Assembly (NCBI RefSeq): GCF_013179805.1
Contig: NZ_SRRZ01000010.1
Location: forward strand, 23,715 to 87,714
DNA from: Microcoleus asticus IPMA8
Lineage (GTDB): Bacteria; Cyanobacteriota; Cyanobacteriia; Cyanobacteriales; Microcoleaceae
Direction of reading: 5' to 3'
DNA length: 64,000 nucleotides
Part shown: positions 8,701 to 16,686 of the stretch, piece after piece
Layout: each line of letters begins with the position of its first letter
How positions within the stretch are numbered: position 1 is the first letter of the stretch
Position numbers and translations under genes: made by a program
The notes under the pieces: model-generated
The model's input: the letters and a program-made list of their open reading frames with translations, nothing else
Told to the model about the DNA's origin: nothing
Databases searched by the model: none

Positions 8701-10777
8701 ACAGTGGTATATCAAGCTCCTCGCGGACAAGAGCATTACGCGCAGAACAATTCTCGCCGGAATGCAACAATCAGTAGAATTTAAGTGGGTGTGGGAACCG
8801 ATCGCCTCAGCTTCTGAAGAGGAAACTTACTGGCATGTGGGAGCTCAATGGGCAAAACAAGCCCAATGGGATAAGGCGATCGCCGCCTATCACCAGGCAA
8901 TTCGGTCAAAATCAGACCTCGTGCTAGCCTACAGTCGTTGGGCCGACAATCTAGCCACCCAGAACCAACCCGATGCACAGGTGGCTCTGAGAGCGAAATT
9001 TTTCAAAGCCTTACTAAATCAACCCGACTCAGCGGAATTGTACGCTTGTTTAGGGAAACTCCTAGCAGCAAGGGGCAAGGCAGGTGAGGCCATACAGGCA
9101 TACCAAAAGTCGCTCTTAATTCAATCTGACTCCCCCGACGCAGCTCAAATTTACTTCGATTTAGGGAAAGCGCAAGCACAGCAAAATCAACTTGATGAGG
9201 CAATTACCTCATACCATAAAGCTATTCAGCAGCACCCTGAATGGGCGGAAATTTACTTCTATATCGGGCAAGCACTAGCACAGCAAAACAAACTTGATGA
9301 GGCAATTACCTCCTATCAAAAAGTCATTCAGCAGCATCCTGAATGGGCGGAAGTTTACTTGTATATAGGACAGGCAAAGTCACACCAGAAAAATTTTGAC
9401 GAAGCAATTAAATTTTACCAAAAATCTATCCAAATAGATCCAGAATATGTTGAGGCTTATCTGCTATTGGGAGGCTTACTTCATGCACAATCTAAGTTCG
9501 ATGAAGCTATTTCGTGTTTCCAAGACCTAATCGATTTAGAACATCACAGGTTTGGTTCGATCGCCCACACTTATATAGGCAGTATTCTCCAACAGCAAGG
9601 CAAACAGGAAGAAGCTAACTTGTATTTTCAAAAAGCACAGCCTGTTGCACTTCCGCAAGGGTGTGATGGCACTGTGCGGGAGTGGGTACTTGCATCTCCA
9701 TTAAAGCAAACTAACTACATAGAACTCCACTCTCCCCATCACTTCTCGCTCTCAGCACCGCCGCAAACAATAGATAGAGCTTTCTATCCGATATTGAATA
9801 GTAGTTGGTGGAGTCAATTTGAGTCGCCCGCCACATTTGTAGTCACAATACCAGAGGGTCGGTATTGCGAGTACGGCTATAACACTAAAACTGCTGTTAT
9901 CACCTCAGATAATCAGTTATTGCTAGATGTTTCTACCTGTCCTGGCATCCCCATAGATCGACATCCTATTTTCTCAGCAACCAATTTACCACTTGTTGAG
10001 CATATTAATGGTACTGTAGCTGTCTTATCTGTAGATACTGGACTCATTTATTACCATTGGATGTTAGATTTACTTCCGAGGATAGGATTGTTACAACTAA
10101 GTGGAATTGAGCTGGGCAGTATTGACAAGTTTTTAATTAATGGTTACCGATCACCTTTTCAAAAAGAAACCCTTGAGGTGTTGGGTATTCGCGCCAATCA
10201 AATCATAGAGACCAAGAATCATGCCCATATAAAAGCTAATAAATTAGTTGTTCCCTCTTATCCCGGTTTTCAGTGTTTCCCAACCAAATGGGCGTGCGAT
10301 TTCCTCAGAAGCAATTTTCTTCCCCTAGCATTACCATCAAAATCAAGCCAGCTAAAGCGTATATATATCAGTCGGAATGCAGGAACAGAACGGAGAACAA
10401 TTAATGAAGATGAAGTGTTAAATCTTTTGAATGAGCTGGGTTTTACAAGAATCTTCGCAGAGTCAATATCCTTTGCTGAACAAGTCTCATTGATGGCTCA
10501 GGCTGAGGTTGTAGTCCTGATGCACGGTTCAGCAGTCAGCAACCTTGTTTTTTGCCAGCCGGGAACTAAAGTTATCGAAATTTTCTCGCCCCACCAGGTC
10601 GTTCAAATTGGCGAACTGATTAGCCATTACCAGAGACTTGACTACTACTATTTGATAGGTTCCGGAATTCCATGTCCTCAGTTGCGTCAACTCGTTTACT
10701 ACAAAGATGGTTATGAAGATACACTTGTTAACATTGATTCCCTGAAAAATCTGCTAGAGCAGGCTGGAGTCGCTTAG
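5732..10777 (+). CDS. Giant multidomain glycan-modifying protein (methyltransferase-like x3, fucosyltransferase-like, DUF4214, TPR, GT61-like)
   Basis: About 1681 residues. Numbering is from the ATG at 5726; I prefer the ATG at 5732, eight bases behind aaggag. Residues about 10-205 form a methyltransferase-like domain (FIETGTNCGATALW, FWLDAHWSGG). About 225-450 is an FkbM methyltransferase (FDVGANVGSW, FLKIDVEGGELDVLEG). About 475-670 is a second FkbM domain (VVHVGAHEGHETG, INIDIQGAELLALQG). About 680-930 is a GT11-like fucosyltransferase (RFGNQIFEYAF, VGLHLRRGDYS). About 957-1025 is DUF4214 and about 1032-1308 holds TPR repeats. About 1312-1683 is GT61-like (YYHWMLDLLPRIGLL, LMHGSAVSNLVF). 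No signal peptide or membrane segment is seen. It probably builds or decorates a surface glycan in the cytoplasm, with the TPR part as scaffold. The domain calls are from motifs; the substrate is unknown. Confidence 0.8.
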   Translation: MGLIRGGVPTELAIALKEAYNLQGFIETGTNCGATALWAAQYFPKVITIEAAKEIYEAVVNNYGHLKNIDFVLGNSKEQLAAIVPTLKEPCIFWLDAHWSGGITYGESEECPLLEELQIINDSECDHFILIDDARLFLSPPPSPHRIEEWPTIDAVTSLLNSGRSRYTVIVEDVIVSVPEGAKLLVAQYSQEVSTKAWENQVHSLQQPAHALPEKPAKPRAGAKTTLHSGELLCIERFISSGQVVFDVGANVGSWTEEVFNQFPKTEIHLFEPVPKIYKILLQNLAEGICNSQIIANNYALGKQEESNQFAYYQESPEWSTFYRRLQAEKEYDIKQPQILNVLTTTIDNYCQRQEISHINFLKIDVEGGELDVLEGTQNLLSKGKIDYIQFEYGGTYIDSKKTLKQVFEYFQNLRYGIFKIQPDGLEYCHNFQPDYENYQWSIFLAVNERFRSTVLGEAPQMLDLQQLCTQHSIVPRGVVHVGAHEGHETGLYQAMGVQKVLYIEANPEVFERLQIKIAEFPNVQAVNCAVSDRNGTVNLHVTSMDQSSSILPLKLHAEIYPTIQETHQVTVESKTLDTLLQELELEAADFNIINIDIQGAELLALQGATNLLKYVEAINTEVNYEELYEGCALIDQIDEFLENYGFDRAATTTPLHPSWGDAFYVKKPAVTMSELDINRFGNQIFEYAFLRIYAKQHNLRCETPAWIGQYLFGHQDQPLSQKLPQIQEVRQQDGTFSVWFAEAIIPKSPTIYKNVDFSGYCQYHTKYYAPYKDYVRSLFKPATEVETKMQAAIACLRSLGKTVVGLHLRRGDYSHFNTVPFLPAPSEWYKEWLRGLWERLDEPVLFIASDEIGKVIGDFAEYNPVTALDLGANVSEADFYSDFYILSQCDVVAISNSSFSFAACMLNETGKFFFRPDWSTEKLIPFDPWNSEPLLWENPKKKLNSDSIPEEFKLNDVQFLLTNYHLSDEEFLQAAYRKYLLRYPDEAGKQWYIKLLADKSITRRTILAGMQQSVEFKWVWEPIASASEEETYWHVGAQWAKQAQWDKAIAAYHQAIRSKSDLVLAYSRWADNLATQNQPDAQVALRAKFFKALLNQPDSAELYACLGKLLAARGKAGEAIQAYQKSLLIQSDSPDAAQIYFDLGKAQAQQNQLDEAITSYHKAIQQHPEWAEIYFYIGQALAQQNKLDEAITSYQKVIQQHPEWAEVYLYIGQAKSHQKNFDEAIKFYQKSIQIDPEYVEAYLLLGGLLHAQSKFDEAISCFQDLIDLEHHRFGSIAHTYIGSILQQQGKQEEANLYFQKAQPVALPQGCDGTVREWVLASPLKQTNYIELHSPHHFSLSAPPQTIDRAFYPILNSSWWSQFESPATFVVTIPEGRYCEYGYNTKTAVITSDNQLLLDVSTCPGIPIDRHPIFSATNLPLVEHINGTVAVLSVDTGLIYYHWMLDLLPRIGLLQLSGIELGSIDKFLINGYRSPFQKETLEVLGIRANQIIETKNHAHIKANKLVVPSYPGFQCFPTKWACDFLRSNFLPLALPSKSSQLKRIYISRNAGTERRTINEDEVLNLLNELGFTRIFAESISFAEQVSLMAQAEVVVLMHGSAVSNLVFCQPGTKVIEIFSPHQVVQIGELISHYQRLDYYYLIGSGIPCPQLRQLVYYKDGYEDTLVNIDSLKNLLEQAGVA
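9170..9375 (+). repeat. Tandem duplication of a TPR-coding unit
   Basis: Two copies of a roughly 102-base unit lie side by side. Each encodes one 34-residue TPR of the form AQQNxLDEAITSYxKxIQQHPEWAExY. The DNA is almost identical, which points to a recent internal duplication inside the giant gene. Confidence 0.7.
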
Positions 10778-11057
10778 ATGTAAAGAAACAGAGTTTAACT
10801 TTATGATGGAGTCCAACACCCCAACAACATCAAAAAGACAGCCAATCGCCTCCTCCAGATTCCCTGACTCTAGAAGTCGATCGCCCTGGTCCAAATAATC
10901 AATCAACGGCAGTTTTTTTGGCTTCCCTCTTGAGTTACTGTTAATCGTGCTAAGCTGATGAGCCAGTTCAGATTACACTAAGTTGTGTACATTTGACAAG
11001 ATGTAACCTTAATGACCTGACCTTAGTGTAAACTGTGGTGGAATCCCGGACTATTGA
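10778..11057. other. Intergenic stretch after the giant gene
   Basis: There is no gene with a start and ribosome binding site. On the minus strand 10800-10925 a gap-free frame reads DYLDQGDRLLESGNLEEAIG, which looks TPR-like, but it has no start and may be chance or debris. The region leads directly into the gmd remnant. Confidence 0.4.
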
Positions 11058-11237
11058 GAGGCGATGTACTTGATGTTGCAGCACGAACAGCCTGATGGCT
11101 GGGTAAGTGTAACAGGTGAAAGTCATCATGCGTTGTCAGAACTTCTGGCGATCGTGCTTGATGCCAGATTAAACCGGCAGGAACATATAGCGATCGACGC
11201 CAGTCTTAATAGACTAACGGAAATTGCTGTAATATGA
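11058..11237 (+). pseudogene. Decayed C-terminal copy of the GDP-mannose dehydratase
   Basis: A startless frame reads EAMYLMLQHEQPDGWVSVTG, then RQEHIAIDASLNRLTEIAV and a stop. It aligns over about 58 residues with the gmd at 3956-4915 (EAMYLMLQQEEPDDYVIATG, WQEHLVTDASLYRPTEIAVG). The preceding Gmd residues are absent. It shows that a second gmd copy once ended here, downstream of the giant gene, so the island has been rearranged or duplicated. Confidence 0.75.
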
Positions 11238-11379
11238 GCTGCGCTTGGGGATCATTTATGCGAAAATTGGGTTGACTTGCAGATTAGCCGAATGGACTCG
11301 GTATCAGTATCAATTGCGTCAATTCACACAAGTCTTAAAACCGAGTAAAATTAATCGATAAAAAACAGGAGAAGCCACA
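11238..11379. other. Leader of the repeat-bearing methyltransferase gene
   Basis: A short non-coding stretch. An aggag element lies about nine bases ahead of the ATG at 11380 and supports that start. Confidence 0.4.
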
Positions 11380-13119
11380 ATGCAAGAATGGAAAAGAAAG
11401 TTTTTTTTTAATAAAAAAGAGTTTTATTACAATAGGATAAAATTCAACAATCCTACCGAAAGAGCTGTAGAGATACCTATTGCTTTTAACTTTCTTGCCG
11501 CCCTCAACAAACCAGCCAGCATACTTGAAGTTGGGAATGTACTATCTCATTATGAAAATCATTTGAGTGAAACGCTTGGTATAACATCAAGACGAATTGT
11601 CGATAAATTTGAAGTAGAAGTAGGGGTAGATAATGAAGACTTAATGGATCTGCCGTCTGACAAGAAGTACGACGCGATTGTCTCACTTTCTACAGTCGAA
11701 CACATTGGTCAAAAAGGAGATCCTTCTGGTGGATATGGAGAGCAGGAAGAAAACCGCGATCGTGAAGGTCCCTTAAAAGCAATTGCTAAGATATACGATT
11801 TACTGGCTCCTGATGGCAAAGCTTTGATTACCGTTCCTTTTGGAAAACTTATAGATGGGGAATGGTATATTCAGTTTAGTAAAGAGTATTTGTATCTCTT
11901 AGCTAAAAAATATGGAATTCCTAAAGAGGCTGTCTCAGTTAATTGCTTAAAGCTAATAGACAGAGAAACAACTGACCGTAGTTTTAACGTGCTTTGGGAA
12001 GAGTTAGATGCTCTTGAACTTAGTTATGTGGAATACGGCTCGCCTTTTTCTCAAGCAAATGCGATCGCCGTTATCGAGCTTTCCAAGCTTTCAAGTGACT
12101 TTCACTTGGAATTAAATGTCGAGCCGAGTCCTCTGTTATACAATATGCCCTATGAGACGCGGGCAGAATTCGAGCAAAACAAGGCTCTCTTACAACAAAC
12201 TCAGAGTGAATTGGCAGAATTTCAGTTGCAATTGCAACTGACTCAGAGCGAATTGGAACAATCCCAAGCAATCCACCAGGAGACTCAGAGTGAATTAGAA
12301 CAATCCCAGTTACAACTCCATCAGACTCAGAGTGAATTAGAACAATCCCAGTTACAACTCCATCAGACTCAGAGTGAATTAGAACAATCCCAGTTACAAC
12401 TCCAGCATACTCAGAGTGAATTAGAACAATCCCAAGCAATCCAGCATCAGACTCAGAGTGAATTGGAACAATTCCAGTTACAACTCCATCAGACTCAGAG
12501 CGAATTGGAACAATCCCAAGCAATCCAGCAGCAGACTCAGAGTGAATTGGAACAATCCGAGTTACAACTCCATCAGACTCAGAGTGAATTAGAACAATCC
12601 CAGTTACAACTCCATCAGACTCAGAGTGAATTGGAACAATCCCAGTTACAACTCCATCAGACTCAGAGTGAATTGGAACAATCCCAAGCAATCCAGCAGC
12701 AGACTCAGAGTGAATTGGAACAATCCCAGTTACAACTGCAGCAGACTCAGAGCGAATTGGAACAATCCCAGTTACAACTGCATCAGGCTCAGAGTGAATT
12801 GGAAAGATTAAAGTTTTCGCCAGCTAGGGTTAGAGAAACTGAGGTCAAAAGTCAGATGCAGTACAAAGACTTATTGTGGGAGGGGTGGTACGCTTATTGC
12901 AAAGGTGATATGGAGGGGATGGCTAGCTTTCTTAAAAAATCCTTGAAGTGCACGCCTTTTTCAACAACAGAAACAGTTTTGAACTGGTTAGAAAATTTTG
13001 CTAGATTTTCGTCAGAAAAAGGAGAGATTCTCGATACCAATACCTTAGTTAACTCAGCAGAATGGAAAGAATTGATGCGTCGTAGCATTAATGGCAAAAC
13101 TGCGCTAACCATCCATTAG
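11380..13119 (+). CDS. SAM-dependent methyltransferase-like protein with long 14-residue coiled-coil repeat
   Basis: 579 residues. The first about 240 resemble a class I methyltransferase: ASILEVGNVLSHY is a divergent motif I, YDAIVSLSTVEHIGQKGDP the motif II/III region, and LLAPDGKALITVPFG the post-III strand. Residues about 270-485 are 15 tandem copies of a Gln/Glu/Ser/Leu-rich 14-residue unit of the type TQSELEQSQLQLHQ. Fourteen residues equal two heptads, so this should be a long uninterrupted coiled coil. A 95-residue tail beginning near QYKDLLWEGWYAYCKGDMEGM resembles a helical hairpin. The stalk probably oligomerises the enzyme or tethers it in a glycan-synthesis complex. Methyl acceptor unknown. 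It is followed 20 bases later by another methyltransferase gene. Confidence 0.75.
   Translation: MQEWKRKFFFNKKEFYYNRIKFNNPTERAVEIPIAFNFLAALNKPASILEVGNVLSHYENHLSETLGITSRRIVDKFEVEVGVDNEDLMDLPSDKKYDAIVSLSTVEHIGQKGDPSGGYGEQEENRDREGPLKAIAKIYDLLAPDGKALITVPFGKLIDGEWYIQFSKEYLYLLAKKYGIPKEAVSVNCLKLIDRETTDRSFNVLWEELDALELSYVEYGSPFSQANAIAVIELSKLSSDFHLELNVEPSPLLYNMPYETRAEFEQNKALLQQTQSELAEFQLQLQLTQSELEQSQAIHQETQSELEQSQLQLHQTQSELEQSQLQLHQTQSELEQSQLQLQHTQSELEQSQAIQHQTQSELEQFQLQLHQTQSELEQSQAIQQQTQSELEQSELQLHQTQSELEQSQLQLHQTQSELEQSQLQLHQTQSELEQSQAIQQQTQSELEQSQLQLQQTQSELEQSQLQLHQAQSELERLKFSPARVRETEVKSQMQYKDLLWEGWYAYCKGDMEGMASFLKKSLKCTPFSTTETVLNWLENFARFSSEKGEILDTNTLVNSAEWKELMRRSINGKTALTIH
12190..12810 (+). repeat. 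Tandem 42-bp coding repeat, about 15 units
   Basis: The unit is built around actcagagtgaattggaaca. Two variants alternate, one ending QLQLHQ and the other QAIQQQ. Several units are identical at the DNA level, so copy number is likely to vary among strains. It is a protein-coding minisatellite, not a CRISPR array, because there are no unrelated spacers. Confidence 0.9.
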
Positions 13120-13139
13120 TAAGAGATTGCAAGCAAGCT

Positions 13140-14009
13140 ATGATGACAAATTCGGGTTTCAATATTGAGAAAACTATGATTAAGTATCAGCCATTGATTG
13201 TTAATGACGAGCCAAGCTTAACCAATCCTGTCTCGCAGATGGCCACCGAGGCCCAGTGTCGATCGGATGCCTTCTACTATTGGTGTGAGGAAACTCGTCT
13301 GCCGCACGAGCCAATATTTCATCGAAAACTGTGGGAGTACGCCTATATCCTCCAGTGTCTGTCAGAGACGGGGATGATGTCACCAGGCAGGCGCGGACTA
13401 GGTTTTGGTGTCGGCCAGGAACCGTTAGTAGCTGTAATGGCGGCGCGAGGCTGCGAAGTGGTGGCCACAGACCTAGATTCAGAGGAAGCCACTAAGCAGG
13501 GATGGGCAGGTACCGGTCAATATGCAGCCACGCTAGAGGCACTTAACGATCGCGGCATCTGCCCCCCCGAACGCTTTGCATCCAAGGTGAGTTACCGCGT
13601 GGCAGATATGAACAAGATAGATCCTGATTTGGTCGGCTTCGATTTTGTCTATTCGTCTTGCGCTTTCGAGCACGTCGGCTCGATCGAACTGGGGCTGCAA
13701 TTCGTCAAAAACAGCCTTAAGTGTCTGCGTCCGGGCGGAATAGCAGTACATACCACCGAATTCAACGTTTTTTCTAATGACGCGACGATCGACCACCAAC
13801 AGACTGTACTGTTTCGACGGCAGGACATCGACCGACTCGCAGCAGAGTTGATAAGCCAAGGACACGAAATAGTCCTCAACTACAACACTGGAAGCGGGCC
13901 GTTCGATCGTCACATAGACGTACCGCCTTGGTCGGGGATACACTTAAAGCTTCAGTTGGAACAATATGTCACAACATCCTTGGGGCTGCTCATTCAAAAG
14001 GCTTCATAG
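13140..14009 (+). CDS. Class I SAM-dependent methyltransferase
   Basis: 289 residues. The SAM-binding region is RGLGFGVGQEPLVAVMAARG followed by the acidic strand end EVVATDLDSEEA. The Asp/Glu-rich motif FDFVYSSCAFEHVGSIE and the LKCLRPGGIAVHTTEF strand are typical of Methyltransf_11/23-type enzymes. It starts at the ATG at 13140, 20 bases after the preceding gene, and 56 bases ahead of the first glycosyltransferase, so it is probably part of the same operon. It likely methylates a glycan or nucleotide-sugar intermediate; the acceptor cannot be read from the sequence. Confidence 0.8.
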   Translation: MMTNSGFNIEKTMIKYQPLIVNDEPSLTNPVSQMATEAQCRSDAFYYWCEETRLPHEPIFHRKLWEYAYILQCLSETGMMSPGRRGLGFGVGQEPLVAVMAARGCEVVATDLDSEEATKQGWAGTGQYAATLEALNDRGICPPERFASKVSYRVADMNKIDPDLVGFDFVYSSCAFEHVGSIELGLQFVKNSLKCLRPGGIAVHTTEFNVFSNDATIDHQQTVLFRRQDIDRLAAELISQGHEIVLNYNTGSGPFDRHIDVPPWSGIHLKLQLEQYVTTSLGLLIQKAS

Positions 14010-14065
14010 ATTAAATCGTTTTTCAATCATATTCAGACATTTCTACTCAGCCAAAACCAAGACGA

Positions 14066-15322
14066 ATGTTAAATCATCAACTAAATAATTCTTTGGGTGT
14101 AAATTTAACCGGTCATATAACCGGAGATTTTGGGCTAGCGGAAGCCGCTAGAGGAAATCTCAGAGCCCTAGAAGCAGCCAGAATTCCCTTTGCGGTTAAG
14201 GATCTGAAAATAGATTGGTTACCGAACTCCGATACCAGCTACAAAAAATTTTCCGACGACAATCCATATCCAATCAATATAATCCAAACCAACCCAAATT
14301 GGGTTGAGCAGATTTTAGCAGGATACTTTCCCGGCATTGGTTCTGAATATTTCAAAGGCAAATACAATATAGGTGTCTGGTTATGGGAATTGCCAGTATT
14401 TCCTAGTGAATGGCAGTGGGCATTTGATTTATTTGATGAAATTTGGACTACCAGTAATTTTTGTGCAGAAGCATTTTCCGCTGTCTCCCAAGTTCCTGTC
14501 CTCAAAATTCCTGTTAGCCTCGCTTTCCCGCAACCTCTATTAACAAGAGAAAACCTAAACTTACCCAAAGATAAGTTTATTTTTCTTTTCATGTTTGACT
14601 TTGGTAGTTCCTTTGAACGGAAAAATCCCTTTGCCACCGTTGAGGCATTTAAACGAGCTTTTGGTAAATCTAATCCAGATGTTTTACTCGTTCTCAAGTT
14701 TGCCAATGCTCATCTTTTTCCGCAACGGCGGCAGGAACTAATTGATTTAGCTGAGGGTTGGTCATCTCTTCAGTTTATAGACGGACATTTGAAAAAAGAA
14801 GAGATTCACGGCTTGGTTAATAGTTGTGACTGTTATGTGTCTCTGCATCGGGCTGAAGGATTCGGTTTAACAATGTCGGAAGCCATGTACTACGGCAAGC
14901 CCGTAATAGCCACCGCCTATTCATCTAATATGGAATTTATGAATGTTGGCAATAGTTTTCCGGTTAAATACGAACTGGTGACAACAACTGAAGATTATGG
15001 ATCTTACCCCAAAGGCAGTGTCTGGGCGGAACCAGATATTGCTCATGCTGCGTCTCTCATGCAGTCTGTATTTGAGAATTATCAGGAAGCTCAGAAAATA
15101 GGAAAAATAGCAGCCAAGGAAATCAGGTCTTTATTAAATCCTCAAGCTGTAGGTATAAAAATAAAAAATCGCCTTGAATTTATCATCGCACATCTAAATC
15201 ATACCCAGTTGTCAAATCGGTTCCATGAACTTCAGACAGAAAGAGATCTATTGGCTCGTCAAGCCCAAGCTTGGAGGCAGACAGCATTACAGGTACAGAA
15301 AGAGTTAGCAAAATACTCCTAA
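14066..15322 (+). CDS. GT4-type glycosyltransferase, paralogue 1
   Basis: 418-residue GT-B fold retaining glycosyltransferase, cytoplasmic or membrane-associated, acting on a surface glycan. The N-terminal half starts GVNLTGHITGDFGLAEAARG (acceptor side). The C-terminal donor site has DCYVSLHRAEGFGLTMSEAM and YGKPVIATAYSSNMEFM, containing the EX7E-type glutamates. The last about 40 residues form a basic/Gln-rich helix (RDLLARQAQAWRQTALQVQK). This is the first of three tandem paralogues that share the same motifs and tail, presumably adding sugars in successive steps. Confidence 0.85.
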   Translation: MLNHQLNNSLGVNLTGHITGDFGLAEAARGNLRALEAARIPFAVKDLKIDWLPNSDTSYKKFSDDNPYPINIIQTNPNWVEQILAGYFPGIGSEYFKGKYNIGVWLWELPVFPSEWQWAFDLFDEIWTTSNFCAEAFSAVSQVPVLKIPVSLAFPQPLLTRENLNLPKDKFIFLFMFDFGSSFERKNPFATVEAFKRAFGKSNPDVLLVLKFANAHLFPQRRQELIDLAEGWSSLQFIDGHLKKEEIHGLVNSCDCYVSLHRAEGFGLTMSEAMYYGKPVIATAYSSNMEFMNVGNSFPVKYELVTTTEDYGSYPKGSVWAEPDIAHAASLMQSVFENYQEAQKIGKIAAKEIRSLLNPQAVGIKIKNRLEFIIAHLNHTQLSNRFHELQTERDLLARQAQAWRQTALQVQKELAKYS

Positions 15323-15389
15323 TTTCAACGATAAGAGCCCTGAATTCTCAAGCATTTATTCTAGATATTTGTTAAGTAAAAGACGAACA

Positions 15390-16643
15390 ATGTTAAATCC
15401 AACCCTAGATCCTAATTTCGGCATCAACTTTATAGGACACCTGAGTGGTGAATATGGTCTGGGAGAAGGTTCGAGGGCCACTCTCAGAGCGATCGAAGCT
15501 GCTGGCATTCCCTTTGCACTGAAAGATATTAAAGTAGATTGGCATCGAAATTTAGATAACAGCTACACAAGTTTTTCCGAGCAAAATCCCTATCCCATTA
15601 ACCTAATTCACACTCTGCCAGAACCCGTTGTTTTCAACATGGTCGATCGCGAGTGCTTTAAAGGTCGATACAATATTGGCTTCTGGGCTTGGGAACTGCC
15701 GATATTTCCTCCAGGGTGGCTGTACGCTTTTTCTTTATTTGACGAGATATGGACTTATAGCAATTACTGTGCTGAAGCGATCGCGCCCGTATCCCCCGTC
15801 CCTGTGATTAAGATGATGTCCAGCCTTGAATTTCCCGAACCGTCATTTGAGAGAGAAGCATTAGGGTTACCCAAAGACAAATTTATTTTTTTGTTCATGT
15901 TTGACTTCCACAGTACAATAGGTCGCAAAAATCCCTTTGCTACTTTGGAGGCATTTAAGCGAGCTTTTGCTCAATCGAATGAAGATGTCTTACTGGTACT
16001 CAAGTTTTCTAATGGCAACTTTTTCCCCAAAGAGCGAGACCAACTCAAAGCGCAAGCTGAGGGCTGGCCAGTTCACTTTATAGATGGGCATTTAAAGAGA
16101 GAAGAACTTCATGCTTTAGTTGCCAATTGTGACTGCTATGTTTCCCTGCACCGGGCCGAAGGGTTTGGTTTGACAATGGCGGAAGCGATGTACTACGGCA
16201 AACCCGTAATTGCGACTGGCTACTCATCTAATATGGAATTTATGAATGTCGGCAATAGTTTTCCAGTAAAATATGACATAGTGACGCTGACAGAAGATTA
16301 TGGGCCTTACTTTAAAGGTAATTACTGGGCAGATCCCCATATCGCTCATGCAGCATCATTAATGCAGTATGTTGTTGAAAATGCCCAGGAAGCACAACAA
16401 GTAGGAGCGAGAGCAGCTCAAGAAATCAAGTCTTTACTGAGTCCTCAACTTCAAGGCCTCAAAATCAAAAATCGGTTGGAAATCATTAGAAACAGAATGA
16501 ACCAATCTACAAACTGGTCAACGCGAATCCATCAGATGCAGCAAGAGACGGCTTTGGCTCATTCTCAAATCCAAGTTTGGCGGCAGACAACACAGCAAGT
16601 TCAATCAGAGCTAGCGCAACACCACAGGCTTGCTAAGACTTAA
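15390..16643 (+). CDS. GT4-type glycosyltransferase, paralogue 2
   Basis: 417 residues from the ATG at 15390. A TTG at 15369 would add seven residues that paralogue 1 lacks. It has the same architecture as its neighbours: INFIGHLSGEYGLGEGSR at the N-terminus, DGHLKREELHALVANCDC, then LHRAEGFGLTMAEAMYYGKP in the donor site, and a short Gln-rich C-terminal helix. The spacing of 67 bases after paralogue 1 suggests co-transcription. The difference from its neighbours is greatest in the acceptor half (VFNMVDRECFKGRYN), consistent with a different acceptor. Confidence 0.85.
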   Translation: MLNPTLDPNFGINFIGHLSGEYGLGEGSRATLRAIEAAGIPFALKDIKVDWHRNLDNSYTSFSEQNPYPINLIHTLPEPVVFNMVDRECFKGRYNIGFWAWELPIFPPGWLYAFSLFDEIWTYSNYCAEAIAPVSPVPVIKMMSSLEFPEPSFEREALGLPKDKFIFLFMFDFHSTIGRKNPFATLEAFKRAFAQSNEDVLLVLKFSNGNFFPKERDQLKAQAEGWPVHFIDGHLKREELHALVANCDCYVSLHRAEGFGLTMAEAMYYGKPVIATGYSSNMEFMNVGNSFPVKYDIVTLTEDYGPYFKGNYWADPHIAHAASLMQYVVENAQEAQQVGARAAQEIKSLLSPQLQGLKIKNRLEIIRNRMNQSTNWSTRIHQMQQETALAHSQIQVWRQTTQQVQSELAQHHRLAKT

Positions 16644-16686
16644 AAAGTTTAATTTACTGTAGATATTTGTTATTAGGAGTTCAATC

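Noticed and set aside
10800..10925. TPR-like minus-strand frame (DYLDQGDRLLESGNLEEAIG)
   Set aside because: There is no start codon or ribosome binding site and it is only about 50 codons long. It may be chance, so it is noted only in the intergenic entry.
12071..12691. 206-residue open frame on the minus strand with repeated IVPIHSESDG units
   Set aside because: It is the antisense reading of the 42-base coiled-coil repeat. The plus-strand frame has a methyltransferase domain and a proper start, while this one is kept open only because the repeat has no stop in that frame.
12190..12810. Possible CRISPR array
   Set aside because: The repeats are contiguous and in frame, with no unique spacers, and they encode a regular coiled coil.
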